DNA from: Monosiga brevicollis MX1
Lineage: Eukaryota; Opisthokonta; Choanoflagellata; Craspedida; Salpingoecidae
DNA: 64,000 nucleotides
Direction of reading: 5' to 3'
Assembly (NCBI RefSeq): GCF_000002865.3
Contig: NW_001865039.1
Coordinates: 2,088,438 to 2,152,437 of the forward strand
A program made the translations under genes and the position numbers. Under the pieces are notes generated by a model. It had not been told where the DNA came from, ran no database searches, and saw only the letters and a program-made list of their open reading frames with translations. This document shows positions 9,933 through 22,482 of this stretch, piece after piece. Numbering within the stretch: position 1 is the stretch's first letter; every line of letters starts with the position of its first letter.

Positions 9933-12900
9933 ATGCGCCGGTCGGGGGTTTTGCTGATGCTGGCCTGGATGGGCCCGGTGATCGCAACCGCCACCTTTGC
10001 CCCGCCCAGTGACTGGGAGGATCTGATTGCCACGGGCAACTTGCTGTGGCACAACTCAACCTCTGTTGCACCAGGCTATCAGCCCAACATTGGCAACGGC
10101 TACATTGGCCACACAGTGGGGTGTGGCCGTGAGTGACATGCAGTCGTGGGCGCTTGCACAGTTCTGTACTCTTGAGTTAACCGGGCTCATCGCTTATACA
10201 GTCCCAGCCTCATCACGTGAATGTACCTGTCATGGCCCTGCTTGTTTTCTTCGCGATTACCGCACCGTAGCCGCTTATACGCCTGGTCAAGAGGAGGGCT
10301 CAGGTCGCTTGCACCTGGCCGGGGTTTTCAACGGCCAAAGTTTTGTGACGCCATCGCATCGGGCAGGGCTGCCTTCACCCTTTATGGCGTACCCCATCGA
10401 AGCCAACGGGGCTCCCGTTGTCTTCAACGCCAGTGGCCTGGACCTGCAGGCCGCTATCTTTCGAAATCGCACCCGCCTTCCTGCTTGCGGAGGTGGGTTC
10501 AACGCTGCAGATCTCTCGCCGTCTGCTATGCTCATCCGAACGCTTGCGCCGCTGATGCTCGTGGTTAGATGCGGTCTTGGAAATGCGGCTTCTGGCGCAC
10601 CGCGAATTACTCAATCTGGAGGTGCTCCAGCTCGTCATCCGTGGTACGCTCTTATCTCACACGATAGCCATAGGATTGACTCGAAAACATCGCAGATCGT
10701 GTGGCCACAAATTAGTACACAGCACGAAAGAGCGCTGATCAGGGGTTGCATGGCTAGATTTGCCGCTTGGCTCCTCTTGCACGGTTCATTTTGCGTCTTG
10801 TTGTAACAAAACCGAGACTGATGTCTCGATGTCGCCACTTCCCGTGCCACAGTGAGTGTCCACGCGACCTCCCGGCTTGATGATCAACATCGTCGTGTCC
10901 GCTCCACCTTTTGTGGACAATTGTCGGTGGCCCGCTGATGCTGTTCTTGGTTCGTCTGGTACAGAGGTCGAGTCAAGTTGGACATGTACACGCACGTGGC
11001 AGAGACGGCCAATGCCTCTTCCACTCGTGTCGTCATGCTTTACGATCAAGTAGGCAACGCAGACCTTGTCACATCATCGGCTTCGCCTCCAGGGCCCTAT
11101 GGTGCTCACGCCTTCCATGTTGAACGTGACATTAGCTGCCATCCCTCGTGACATTTAATTCTTCACATTTGCAGCACACGTTCATCTTGAGCGTGGCCTC
11201 CAGTATCGACAGGTGCGCGCTGCCGCTATGACTCTTGACAGTTGCAAAGTTCATTCGACACAGCGAAATAACGAACGCCGTGTTTGCCGGTAGCGAGGAT
11301 CCCGACGCCACTTGTACACGAGCATACGAGTTGGCACGGACTGTCAGCCCGTCTTCTCTGCTGCAGCAACACGAAAAGGCCTGGGCTCGACTGCGAGATG
11401 CGTCCGTCTTCGTGCAGGGCAATGTCACACTAGCACGAGCGGTCAATGCCTCTGTCTTTTATCTCATGAACGCGGTCGATGCTCGGGTTTCACAAGGCAA
11501 GTCTCATGCGCTTGAGAAATGCTTTCAAGGCTTGGCGGACCTTTGCTCTTGTCGGGTGAACCTCAGCCGCTTGCTACTGACGGCTGTTTTTTTTTTTTTT
11601 TTTTTTTTTTTTTTGTCTACTATTAGGTGGCTCGCCTGGAGGCCTGGCAACCAACGCGTATCATGGCCATAGTTTTTGGGATGTCGAGACCTGGATGCTA
11701 CCATATTATGCCGTCTTTCACCCCCACATTGCACGTTCTCTGCTACGGTCAGTTGCGCTTTTTCTTCCTTTCACCATCTGCGAAAGCCCCACCTTTGGCA
11801 CTCACGGTTTGAGCACATGGACGTCTTGTTCACTTGTGAACCTTCTCACGCAAATGCCATTTCAGCTACCGTCAAAACCGCTTAGATGCCGCACGTGAAG
11901 AGGCAGCTGCTTATGGTTACCCTGGAGCCTTTTATCCTTGGGAATCTGCAGCAACTGGTAGGACCCAGCACACATGCCCGCCTTGTACTTTGGCATAAAT
12001 TGGAGGAGTCATCTTTCGTATCACACCTTTTGAATGACGGGGATCATTGAGGCCGCTGGGATGCAGCTTACAGACCTTGTTGATGATGGTGTAGGCCGTG
12101 ATGTGTGCACAGCACGGACAATTGCGCGCTTTGAGCAACATATTGTCGGCGATATTGCTCTGGCTTGTCGTGTCTACTATCGCCTGACCCACAACACAAC
12201 GTGGTTGCGCACTGAAGCCTGGCCCATGATCGAGGCAACAGCACAGTATGGCCATGCCTTCGAGCACCTCATCCACCTTGTACAAGACAGTGCTGTGAAG
12301 CTGGGTCCCCGTTTGATGCCGATCGATGTTGAATTGTCAATCGCGCGTTGGCTTCATCTATAGGTTCTGGGCTGGTCGGGTTTCCCTACACCACTCGGGC
12401 GCGTTCACTGTTCAAGGGATCATTACTCCTGATGAGGGTGCGGGCGTGGTTAGTGTCGTGTCTTGTTACAGCCGAATTTCCATCCATTCAAGCCTGCCCG
12501 CTTGGGTCCATCTCAGAGGCCATCCTTGCGCGCATTCAGCACGACAGCGGCGCATACACCAACGCGCTCGTTAGCAGCGTGCTCAACTTTACCCAGGAGG
12601 TGGCGGCATTGATTGGAGCTACCGTACCAAGCAATTACAGTCTCATTGCCGACCAAATGTATTTGCCTCTTGTTGATGACTTGTACGCCGGCGGCCCTGT
12701 ACATCCTGAGTACGAAGGGTATCAGCAAGGGCAGGCCATCACCCAATCGGCCGTCGGGCTGTTGCAGTACCCACTTGCCATCACGTGCGTGTTCCGATAG
12801 CTGCTACATGCAAGTCATTGCTCTGCACCCTGTCTCATGTGCTCGTTCTCATTCGCGTCCTGAGTACATGGCCCTCAACGTGTCTTTTTGATAGAATGCC

Positions 12901-13570
12901 CGTATCCGTGGCGCAGAACGATTTACTCTATTACCAGGCCGTGACTCGAGACAATGGCTATTTTACCGGAGACTCTTCCTACGCGATCGCATGGGCACGC
13001 TTGGGCAACATGAGTGCTGCCAATGAGCAGTTTGCCCGCACATTTCGCTATCTGAGTCCGGATGACCCATACTTTTTATTCAAGGTTTGTCAAAAGAGAT
13101 GCGTCGGGGCTGGGCGCTTGTGGGGGCGATCGGCGGGTTTTCTTTGGTGCTCTCGTGTTGTGCACAATACATGACTTGGCCTCGGTCGTGTGTGCGAGTG
13201 CTGATGGGATGGATTGGATTTGTTTTAGGAGGAGGCCGTCACTGGCAACAACATCAACTTTTTAACCGGGGCCGGTGGGTTTTTGCAGTCCATCTTGTAT
13301 GGCTTTGGAGGCCTAGATGTCACGGAGGAGGCATTTATGCTGCATCCACGTCTTCCCGACGTTGGTGGCGTTCGAGCGCTCACGTGGGCCAGCGTGCGAT
13401 ATCGGTCTGTTTGCTTTGACGTGCATTACAATGCCACCAACACGTGTCTACGTTTGCATGAGTCATACGATGGCTCGAGTCTCGTGGTGAACGACGAAGC
13501 ACTTTTGGTGGGTCAGGAAACCTGTGTACCTGCAGGTCCGGTTAAAGTGCAGCAGGCTAGCACGGCGTGA
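9933..13570 (+). CDS. PGGHG: Secreted GH65 glycoside hydrolase, PGGHG (ATHL1) type
   Basis: GH65 contains acid trehalases, maltose phosphorylases and protein-glucosylgalactosylhydroxylysine glucosidase, which removes glucose from collagen-type Glc-Gal-hydroxylysine. The ATG at 9933 begins a signal peptide (MRRSGVLLMLAWMGPVIATA). Then come GYQPNIGNGYIGHTVG, the barrel signature HGHSFWDVETWMLPYY (human GHTFWDTEIWM), RYRQNRLDAAREEAAAYGYP, GIITPDEG (human GVMSPDEYH), PEYEGYQQGQAITQSAVGLL, and NNINFLTGAGGFLQSILYGF (human VNFLTGMGGFLQAVVFG). Asp in FWDVE, Glu in TPDE and Glu before the NINFLTG segment align with the three carboxylates known for human PGGHG. Many short introns interrupt the gene; one holds a 28-nt T-run (11587-11614). 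The stop is 13568-13570. The family is secure. PGGHG over trehalase is favoured by the aligned motifs. Confidence 0.85.
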
Positions 13571-13851
13571 AGTAGGTGCAATTTGGAATCTGGCAAGCGC
13601 AGGGGCCGGTGGCGAACTGGCCAAATTGGTAGAGGCATGTTATTGTTGAGAGGAGCCTTTCAAGGCTTCAATTGGATGATTCATTTTTTACACAGAGCGG
13701 TGTCATTTTGGCAATCTTATTCGCTGGAAGTTGCCCATGGGCTTCAGGCGGGAGAGAAAGAAAAGGAGAAAAACACGAAACACGATGTGACTGGAGGTAT
13801 GGTGGCCGGGCTCTTGCCGCAGGTCGGTGAGAAAGGGCTGGGCTTGCAGAC

Positions 13852-15546
13852 TCAAGCGCGGCCTACGCTCGCCGCAAAGCTCGCCATATCAAACTCCTGC
13901 TGACCTTCTGCCTTGTAAGCCACGCCACGCTCTGTGATAATGCCTGTTGGGGGCACGAATGTAAACAGGGGTCAGTTGGACGGGTCTTGGGCCTGGGGGT
14001 GTCGAGGCATCGGTTGGGTAGGAGAGGGTGCGCCTGACCAGTGATGAGATCGGCAGGCGTCACGTCAAAAGCCGGGTTCCACGTGCCAATACCCGGGGCA
14101 GCCAGCTACAGACATATCCAGGAGTGAGGTTTGCCGGCAATGAGCACAGTCTCAAGTGGGCATGGTGGCCGGACGACTTAAGGTGGTGCCGAAAGAATTC
14201 ACCTGCTGGCCAAAGATGTGCGTCAACTCCTTGCCAGGACGTTCCTCAATGGTAATTTCGGAGCCATGTGAGAGTTTAAGGTCAACGGAAGTGAGGGGAG
14301 CAGCAACAAAGAAGGGCACGCCATGGTGTTTGGCTGCGATAGCAATCTAATGAGGTGGGCAGGGGGCATGGGTATGGTGAGAAAGGGCAAGGTGGGGCAG
14401 TGTGAGGTGGCAAGGCCACGAGACAAGGCAGCGGTGTGGCAGGCGGTCAGGGAGGGGGAATGTTTGCGAGTTCACCTGATAAGTGCCAATCTTGTTGGCA
14501 GTATCACCATTCGCCACGACACGATCGGCACCGACGACGACGGCGCTAATGCCCTTTTGCTTCATGAGGAGCGAGACCATGGAGTCAGCCACGAGGGTGC
14601 CGGGGATGCCTTCCGTGACGAGTTCGTAGGCTGTAAGACGGGCGCCTTGGTTATAGGGTCGAGTCTCCGTGCAAAAGGCGTGTTCAAGGCGTTGTTGCTC
14701 ATGGAGGCTACGGATGACGCCGAGGGCCGTGCCGTAGCGGGCGGTGGCGAGCGAGCCCGTGTTGCAATGGGTCAGGACCTTGACCTTGACGTCCGCACTG
14801 AGGTCTTTGAGGATGGCTTCGGCACCAAACTTGCCAATAGCTTGGTTGTCAGCGATATCGGCCTGCATCATGCCTTCAATGTAGCTAAGGACGGCCTGGC
14901 GCAAGGCTGCCTCGGTGCAGTCGGCCGGTTGCTCCTGAAGAAGTGCCTCGAGGCGGCCAGCCATCTCAAAGAGATTGACTGCAGTGGGGCGAGAAGTCCG
15001 CAGATGCTCAAGGCTGGTGCGGACAAAGGCGGCCAGTTCAGCAGCCGTGGCAAAGGTCGAGCGCTTCATGACCACGGCGATGGTGAGCGCGGCCACAATG
15101 GCAATTGCGGGTGCACCGCGTACCTTGATGACAACGCAGAAAGAAGCAAGACGAAAAGGAGCGAAAAGGAAGACAGAAAAGAGGCAGACGGGGTGACATG
15201 TGAGAAAACAAGCTGACAAGAATTGGCGGCCGAGCTGCAGAGCCTGGTCGCAGGAGGAGAAGGAGGGTTTTTTTTGCAGCGGCTTGAGGCGTGATCAAGG
15301 CCACGACTGGAAGCAGCACTTACTCGCATCTCGCGAATGGCATCCCAGCCATCTTGAATCGAAAGCACTTCATCATAGTGGGTCTCGAGAGGCAGCTTGA
15401 TCTGGAGAAAGGGGCGCACAGCGTGCATGTGCTGAGTCATTTGAACGGAAAGGAGACGCTGCTGGGCATCCAGTGCTTGGTCATCGTACCTGGTCCAAAA
15501 CCAGCAGCTTCTCACCGTCATACTTGATCGCCTCGAGCGTGGCCAT
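13852..15546 (-). CDS. MRI1: Methylthioribose-1-phosphate isomerase
   Basis: The enzyme converts 5-methylthioribose-1-phosphate to 5-methylthioribulose-1-phosphate in the methionine salvage pathway. Exon 1 starts at 15546 ([11 protein letters not shown]...LVLDQ, human MTLEAIRYSRGSLQILDQ). A short intron leads to [20 protein letters not shown], then [10 protein letters not shown]. The exon at 14490-15120 holds [20 protein letters not shown] with the catalytic Cys, [19 protein letters not shown], and [19 protein letters not shown] with the catalytic Asp. Further short exons encode [36 protein letters not shown] and [14 protein letters not shown]. The last exon ([14 protein letters not shown]) stops at 13852-13854. 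It is convergent with the GH65 gene and divergent from the SLC35F gene. Identification is very secure. Confidence 0.95.
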
Positions 15547-16154
<608 letters not shown>

Positions 16155-17739
16155 ATGGGTGGTCCAGGCCGACCGCTGTTTGCGACAGCTGAGATGGAGG
16201 CAAATGACGCCGAGCTGGCCATGGAGGATGATGACTTGGCCCCGCTCTTGACCAATGGGCGGGTGGGACCCCTTCCTTCAGCTGGCAAGGATTTAAAGGA
16301 GGGCGGGCGAGCGTTTGTGTGCTCGCGACCCATGCTGCAGCTGTTGGTCTTTGGACAGTTCATCTCTCTCCTGACGTGTGGGACTGGGGTGCTGGCGACG
16401 GAGCTTCAGAGCGGATACGGGGTGAACATCCCGACAACGCAGAGTTGTCTGAATTACGTCCTGCTGGCGCTCATCTTTGGAACCTTGGTGGCGCGACGGG
16501 GCCAATATTGGACCTGCCTGCGTGATCGGGGATGGCGTTACGCCTTGGTGGCGCTGATCGATGTTGAGGCCAATTTCTGTGCCACCATCGCCTACCGCTA
16601 TACCACGCTGACCAGCGTGCAGGGACTTGACTGCTTGACGTTGCCAACGGTGTTAGTCCTCTCCGCCATCTTTTTGAAAAGCCGCTTTATTTGGCTTCAG
16701 CTGGCAGCGGTGGCCGTCTGCGCAGCAGGAGCTGGTGTCCTGGTGTATGCAGACTCAAGACACGATGCTTCAACAGGCAAGTGTGGTACATTTGGGTTGA
16801 GATCGAGCCGCTTGCTTTTTTTTTTGGGGGAGAGGGGCTGTGCGCTGGCAAGGGGGGTTATCTGCTTTGATACTTTTTTTTTCCGAGGGTGGTTTCATTC
16901 TTCAAGAGTGATGGCACTTGGGGAGAGAGCGCGAGCCAAAACAGGCTACAACTGGTCCTCGAGCTAACACTAGCGGGTTTGCTTTGATCTGGTTCCATAG
17001 CATCGAACCGGTTATTGGGTGATGGGCTGGTGGTGCTAGCTGCATTGCTGTATGGTGTCTCCAATGTGGTGCAAGAAGGCATGGTCAAGGCACGGCCCAC
17101 AGTCGAGTATCTAGCCTTTTTGGGACTCTTCGGGGCCCTTATCAGCGGAGTACAAATGTAAGCGCCATGTATGGCCTTGGCTTGGTCGGGGCACCAGGGC
17201 TTGCCTCATATGAACCGGCTGTCGACAATGTGCAGGGTCATACTGGAGCGCGCCCAATGGCGCCGCATGGAGTGGAGCCCAGCTGTTGGTATGTATCTCA
17301 GGTGGTGTGGAGCGCAGGTTCGGACGTTACTTTGGCTCTCCCTCACCCTCACGTGAGCGTCCCTTATGCAGTGGGCTTGGTCTTAGGGTTTGGCTTGGAC
17401 TTGTTTGGAATGTACACGCTCGTGCCGGTCCTGCTGCAGCGGAGCAGCGCCGTGTGGATGAATCTGTCATCACTGACAGCCGACGTGTACAGCGTGTTGT
17501 TCAGTGCCTTTTTGTTTCACACGCGCTTTTCCTGGCTCTACATCCTTGGCTTTGTTCTGGTGTTGGCGGGGCTGGCCGGATACACGGGCCTCTCAGCCCA
17601 AGGGTCAGCCCGTGCCGAACATGAACCGGACGCTCGCTGCGCGGGGTCAGGTTTAGAGCTCCCCTCCTCGACGGGTCAGGCAACCGAATCGAACGCTTGC
17701 TGTTCTTGGGTGGCCGAGGCCGACGAAGCGCAGGTGTAG
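16155..17739 (+). CDS. SLC35F1/F2-type membrane carrier
   Basis: This is a ten-helix drug/metabolite-transporter-superfamily carrier (SLC35F, formerly DUF914). From the ATG at 16155 an acidic N-terminal tail of about 60 residues precedes helix 1. LLVFGQFISLLTCGTGVLAT and TTQSCLNYVLLALIFGTLV match human SLC35F2 LLSLLICGTAVTSQ and MLQSFINYCLLFLIY. LIDVEANFCATIAYRYTTLT is the diagnostic segment (human [20 protein letters not shown]). After introns follow GDGLVVLAALLYGVSNVVQE, FLGLFGALISGVQM and LSSLTADVYSVLFSAFLFHT. A Gly/Glu-rich cytosolic tail ends at 17737-17739. At least three introns lie between 16778 and 17370. The upstream reading frame is open without another ATG, so the chosen start is the first ATG. 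Confidence 0.87.
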
Positions 17740-18112
17740 CCTGCATCCCGTGGTTTGCTTATGATGGAAGGTGATGAAGGAGGAAAAAATAAAAAATTGA
17801 CATGGACGTCGAACACATGGGCGTGTCCAAGCTTGAAAAGTGATGGGATGCCTGTTGGTTTTTATCAGACCTTGACGGCGAACATAGCCAATGACCATTG
17901 CATTGGCCATGCTGGACCCGTTGATGATAAAGATTAAACGTATGCCAATTCAAACGGAAGGGTATAGGGCACAGGCAAGGGTATAGGGCACACACTGGCA
18001 CACTGAGGCGCCCCCCAGGTGTACGCATTAAGAAAGCGAGGCAAGAAAAAACCGGGTTACAGAAGCAACCACAAATCCAAAGGGATGGCAGCTGGCAGGT
18101 AGGTAGCTAAGT
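17740..18112. other. Convergent intergenic region, no gene seen
   Basis: This lies between the 3' ends of the SLC35F-like gene (+) and COX17 (-). It contains an AATAAA-type hexamer (about 17787-17793) that could serve the SLC35F-like transcript. A small direct duplication (gggtataggGCACA) occurs near 17960-17995. No coding exon is supported. Confidence 0.4.
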
Positions 18113-18586
18113 TTACATTTTAAAGCCCAACGCACGCATGCAGGCCTGGGAACGGGAGCACGCCGGAGCCGAGGATGGCGGGCAGCAAGGGCAGAGAGAC
18201 CGCATGAGCGCTACCATGGGGTGTCTTGTACCATGAAGATGATCGCAGGCACCATCCACCGTGGGGCGGGCAGTGGCTTTGAAAAGCATGGGGCACGGGC
18301 ACGCGTACCTTGTGAGCTTCAATCAGATGGGTGCACTGTTCCTCGCCAAACTCGGCGATGCTATTGGAAGGCAGGCACGGCGCAGGCGGCAGGGAGTGAG
18401 AGGTGTGGCAGAGTCTAGGTACAAACCCGTAAAAAAAGGCAGGCATGGCTTGCCAAAAGCTGGCGCGAGTGTGCAAAGTGGCGGGCCAGCGCCTCACATG
18501 TGCACTTACCATTTATCACGAGGTTGCTTGGTCTCGGGGCAAGCGCAGCATGGCTTGGCCAACTTGGCTTCATCAAACTTGGGCAT
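18113..18586 (-). CDS. COX17: COX17 copper chaperone, three mini-exons
   Basis: COX17 delivers copper to SCO1 and COX11 in the mitochondrial intermembrane space for cytochrome c oxidase assembly. Three exons join in phase: 18510-18586 (MPKFDEAKLAKPCCACPETK...), 18309-18360 (IAEFGEEQCTHLIEAHK) and 18113-18145 (ACMRALGFKM, stop 18113-18115). The splice sites read gtaagt/atag and gtacgc/cccag. The 53-residue product has the copper-binding CCAC motif (C13, C14, C16) and Cys at 26, 35, 45 of the CHCH fold. The C-terminus CMRALGFKM is nearly identical to human CMRALGFKI. It is shorter than human COX17 (63) only in the N-terminal tail. The individual exons are too short to be seen as open frames. 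Confidence 0.95.
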
Positions 18587-18891
18587 CTACCAGGTACATA
18601 CTCGTGTCAACCCCCGCCTCGCAGCTCCACATCTATGACAGATGGCCAACACAGAGGGAGACAGCAGCAGCATTGACACCCTGACCTTGACGGGAACGAC
18701 GACGACGAGCGAGAGCAGGCGCGGCGCGACAGATAGAGAGAGAGAGAGAAAAAAAAGAGAGAGAGAGAACGTGTGTGTGTGTGTGTGTTGCGAGAAAATG
18801 ACAGGAGAACGTGAGCGGTTGTAACACCCTTCACATGTCAGATGTCAGACAAAAAGAGAGATGGATGAGTTAAAAAAAGAGAGCGTGTGTT

Positions 18892-18948
<57 letters not shown>

Positions 18949-19700
18949 CGGCAAGCGTCATAGGGAAGAAGAGATGGACGGCCCAGCATGCAATGTCTGG
19001 GCGGTGAAATGTGATGCAAGTCGCGTTCCCGGATGTATCTCACGGGGTGCGAGCACGACAGGCGCTCTGAATGTGAATCGATCGGCTGGCTTCTTTGTGC
19101 CCCTGAATGGTGGTCTTCCTGTCCATGGATCGAAATGCTTTGAAGTCAATCCCATCCAAGAACATGTGTCTTGGGGCAGATGAGTCTGATCTTTTCTTTT
19201 TCACAGTCGCGTTGGCCACACCCGGCTCAGCCGTGTCAATCAGCTTGTTGGGGCTAAGTGTACTTTGTGTGTGGTCGCATCACCAGCCATCAAGCTATGG
19301 CAGGATGCCGTGTTGGAAGCGACTGTATAATAGGACGCTACTGCGAACGTTGCGTATCCGGGGTCGATGCAAAGGGCCCGGCTCAAGACTTTGCCGGGTG
19401 CTCCAGCCCATATGGAGACGTCTCGGTTTGGGGTCAGTCTCATTCTGCGCCGAGCCTCAAGACGTAAAAACATGTGAGTCCGTCGTGACCCTTGGGTTAC
19501 GCCATTTTTGACGTGTATGGAGACAGGTATTTCGTTTGTCAGAATAATTAATTTTCAAAGTTGACTGCGTTCGCACGCTGCATCTGGGTCGGGCGGATGT
19601 TTTTGGCTTGAAGCCGTTCTCTTGTGCTTCAGATTCTTTTTTTCTCTCTCTCTCTCTGTTTTTTTTTTTTTTTTTTTTAAAAAACCCCCGACTGGCAGCG
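18587..19700. repeat. Divergent intergenic region with GA tracts
   Basis: This 1.1 kb separates COX17 (-) and translin (+). It carries GA/GT tracts at about 18737-18789 and a pure GA tract at about 18896-18944. Just before the translin ATG there is a CT tract followed by a T-run (about 19640-19678). No gene is supported in the remainder. Confidence 0.6.
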
Positions 19701-20912
19701 ATGGCGAGTGAACCCCTGTTCCAGTGGTACGAGGAGTATGCCGAGAAGGAGAATGTGCGCAAAGATGTAGGTCGAGTCGTAAATGCCTCTTCCGCCTCTG
19801 TACTGCAATACTGTAGTCTTGCCGCTTCTCACCATCTTGTCGTGGGTTGGAGTACATCAGGCCATTCGCGAGGTGACCAAGGAGTTGGAGATGATCCAGC
19901 GTAACATGGACCGCCAGCTGCAGCAATGCCATGCCCGCAAGCCTACCGAGAGTGGGTGCCGACGTGTCGCTTGCTCTTGTCTGGGCCAATGCCCTCGTAT
20001 ATGCTACCTACGCTGGTTGCTCATCGGCTTGCGCGTGCGGGCCAAACATTAGTGCAAGATGTGTACGAGAGCGTGCGCAGCATGTTTACCGACGTCAAGG
20101 GCCTCTACGCGCGCCTCGCCGACACTCTGCATGGGGAGGAGTACTACCGGTACGAGGCCATCAAAGCTTTGCGCTCCTCCCGTGAGCGGCATCCCTTTTC
20201 CCGCCACTCCAACCCTGACGCCTTCCCTCTCTTCCCTCAGGTATCATGGCCTGTGGCGTCAAGTGACACAAAACTTGGTGTTTATGGCTGCGCTCTGGAC
20301 ATATCTTGAGCAAGACCGCATTCTGCAGCTTGAGGAATTTGCCAACCTCGTCGGTGGTACGGACTTTGTTGGCGCTGGATCGCATCTCATTGGCTCGGTG
20401 ACTTGGCTCACTGAACCGACAATGCTCGGACTATAGCCAAACCCCAGGGCGAAGGCTTCCACGTCGACCTTGAGGACTTTTTGCACGGCATCTGCTCTCT
20501 TCCCTCGGAACTGGTGCGTTGATGTGTTTGCAATCTTCGCTCGCGTCATGCAGGACTCGGCTGGTCGTGACCGCACACTCAAGCACGGGTTGCCTCTGTT
20601 TTTTTTTTTTCAATCACAGGCCCGTCTGGCCACCAACTGCGTAACCATGGGGGATTTTGTTCGCCCCACTCGCATCAATGCCTTTGTGGCCGACGTCTAC
20701 AACGGCTTTCGTCTCCTCAACCTCAAGAATGACAGCCTGCGCAAACGGTATGAGACCTCCCACCCACTGCCCACCGATCGTCGTTAGCCGTGAGTGGGTT
20801 TGTCTGACCGGTCTGCATGGCACACAGGTTCGATTCACTCAAGTACGATGTCAAGAAGACTGAGGGTGTGATTTATGATCTCAGTATCCGCGGTTTGATT
20901 CCCAAGGAGTAG
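19701..20912 (+). CDS. TSN: Translin
   Basis: Translin is a single-strand DNA/RNA-binding protein that forms the C3PO RNase with translin-associated factor X. Exon 1 begins at 19701 (MASEPLFQWYEEYAEKENV). Later exons give VTKELEMIQRNMDRQLQQCH, VKGLYARLADTLHGEEYYRY (human FPAEQYYRFHEHWRF), HGLWRQVTQNLVFMAALWTY (human RFVLQRLVFLAAFVVY), GEGFHVDLEDFLHGI (human EKGFHLDVEDYLSGV), SELARLATNCVTMGD, NGFRLLNLKNDSLRKR (identical to human) and KYDVKKTEGVIYDLSIRG. The stop is 20910-20912. About seven short introns occur; one just before the SELARLATN exon carries a T-run. The YDVKK plus DLSIRG C-terminus distinguishes translin from TSNAX. An AATAAA lies at about 21166. Confidence 0.95.
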
Positions 20913-21253
20913 TGCAAGAGCAGACTTGTTCACCCAAAAGGCGTTTGGCTGGCCCTCGAGAACCCGCATCAACTGAGGAACAAACCACAAATCTAGATGG
21001 AGAAAAATTAAAAAAAAAATTAAAAAAAAAAAAAAAATCGATTCTTGCCACACAATTACGGCTCTTCCGAGTCTAAGCAAACGGAATTTCTTTTTAATAA
21101 GGAGCAGGGCCGCTGGTGAGATCTTGTTACTTGTTTTGTTTTTTTGCTCTTCAGTACTTTGATGCTAATAAATGATCCTGGCAAGGATGGGCCCAGCTGC
21201 TCCTCGGGCAGCGAGCGAGATCACCATCTTGTTTCAGGTTGGAGGTCGGTAGT
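20913..21253. other. Convergent intergenic, A/T runs
   Basis: This is the shared 3' flank of translin (+) and MAM33 (-). It holds A-rich runs (21002-21037) and a candidate AATAAA poly(A) signal for translin at about 21166-21172. No gene is seen. Confidence 0.4.
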
Positions 21254-22482
21254 TTAGCGCGAGAGGAAGCTCTTTGCGTCATTCAGCCACTTGAGGTACT
21301 CGGAGTATTCCTACGACGGCGTTCACGGTGTGGAGCGGTCAGAGAAGACACGACACGAGGTATAGGTAGGCATGACGAGAAAGAACGACCGACCTTATCA
21401 GCCACAAGGCCTTCAATGAAAGAGTACATGTCGCCGTCAATGCCCTTCTCATCAAGGTACTCAATCATGCTGGTGTACAGCTCCTACCCACCAAGAAAGC
21501 GAGCGACACAACAATCAATACACTCGTTGCACGTCGTCGAGCGCACGTCGAGCGTTGCAAAGGTGAGCACCCACGTACATCGGACAAGAAGTCAACCTCG
21601 TTCATGTAGACCTTGTCGTAGCGGTCAGCGGCAGACACGCCCTTGTTGTGGAAACCGGCGCGCGTAATGACCAAATCACCAGAGGACTCGATGCTGCAGT
21701 CCATGACCATGGTAAGGCTCTTGCCGTTCTCAATCTCGACGCTGAAGTGAGGCGCGGGGACGGACTCCTGTGCCCGCCAAAGATGTTAAGGAAGGCAGAA
21801 GAAGAAGAAGGGGAGAAGGAAGAAAGCGTGAGAGTATGGGGTATGGTCAACCAGAGTTGGGACAGCAAAGTCCCAGGCAGGACCAACGCCAGCCGGGGTG
21901 CAATGCATTGATCTCCGCGTGGGGACTCAAGCCACACCACGCGCACGTACGCTGTCCTCATCACCCTCCGAGGCTTCCTCCATGGGGCATTCGTTAATGT
22001 TGAGCAGAACCGTGACCCTAGAGCAAGAGAAGACCATGAGGTAGGGCCGTATCTCCGACTGCTGTGGCACGTCTTCGAGGTTGGCATGCAACCAGGCGAT
22101 TGACTGACTTGTCACCGTCCTTGTTAGCCGTGAGCTTGACTTGAGGAGTGCCGGCCACATGGCTAATCTGAAAGTCGCCGTACACTGCCGGAATTTCGGC
22201 TGCGACACCGTTGGTCTGTTCATCCTGAATCTCCTGTTCAATCATGTCCAGAAGGCGCAGGCGGTCAAAGCTGGGGCGGGCCTGTGACAGCGTGCGCGCA
22301 GCCAAGGGGGCCTGGCGCACAGCTAGATGGGTGGAGATGGAGTGTCCATGGGTAAGCAAGGATAGCGCATGGGAAGCAGCGTCGGGGCCTGGTAGCAAGA
22401 CAGACAAGAGGATGACTCAAGTCAACGCACCCATCACGCCGCGAGTAGCTTGACGCAAAACGGGAACGAGGCGGCCAAGCAT
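21254..22482 (-). CDS. C1QBP: Mitochondrial acidic matrix protein, p32/C1QBP/MAM33 family
   Basis: Members form doughnut-shaped acidic trimers in the mitochondrial matrix and support respiration and mitochondrial translation. The ATG at 22482 opens a basic targeting sequence (MLGRLVPVLRQATRGVM). The next exon encodes SFDRLRLLDMIEQEIQDEQ and VYGDFQISHVAGTPQVKLTA. Then follow VTVLLNINECPMEEA, an acidic loop EASEGDEDS, the strand-rich LTMVMDCSIESSGDLVITRA, and the C-terminal helical pair ELYTSMIEYLDEKGIDGDMY and EYLKWLNDAKSF, matching human LQRSLVEYLDERGVNDEL and RWMKTVKSFI. The stop is 21254-21256. The order of acidic loop, beta sheet and final ...YLDE...WL...AKSF helices is characteristic. The reading frame is open upstream of this ATG, so a longer presequence is possible. 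Confidence 0.9.

Noticed and set aside
11587-11614. 28-nt T-run considered as a retroposon tail or Pol III stop
   Set aside because: It lies in an intron of the GH65 gene with no target duplication or nearby tRNA-like unit. A homopolymer tract in an intron explains it.
13603-13660. tRNA-like word ggccaaattggtagaggcatg
   Set aside because: It resembles a D-arm, but I could not build acceptor, anticodon and T stems around it.
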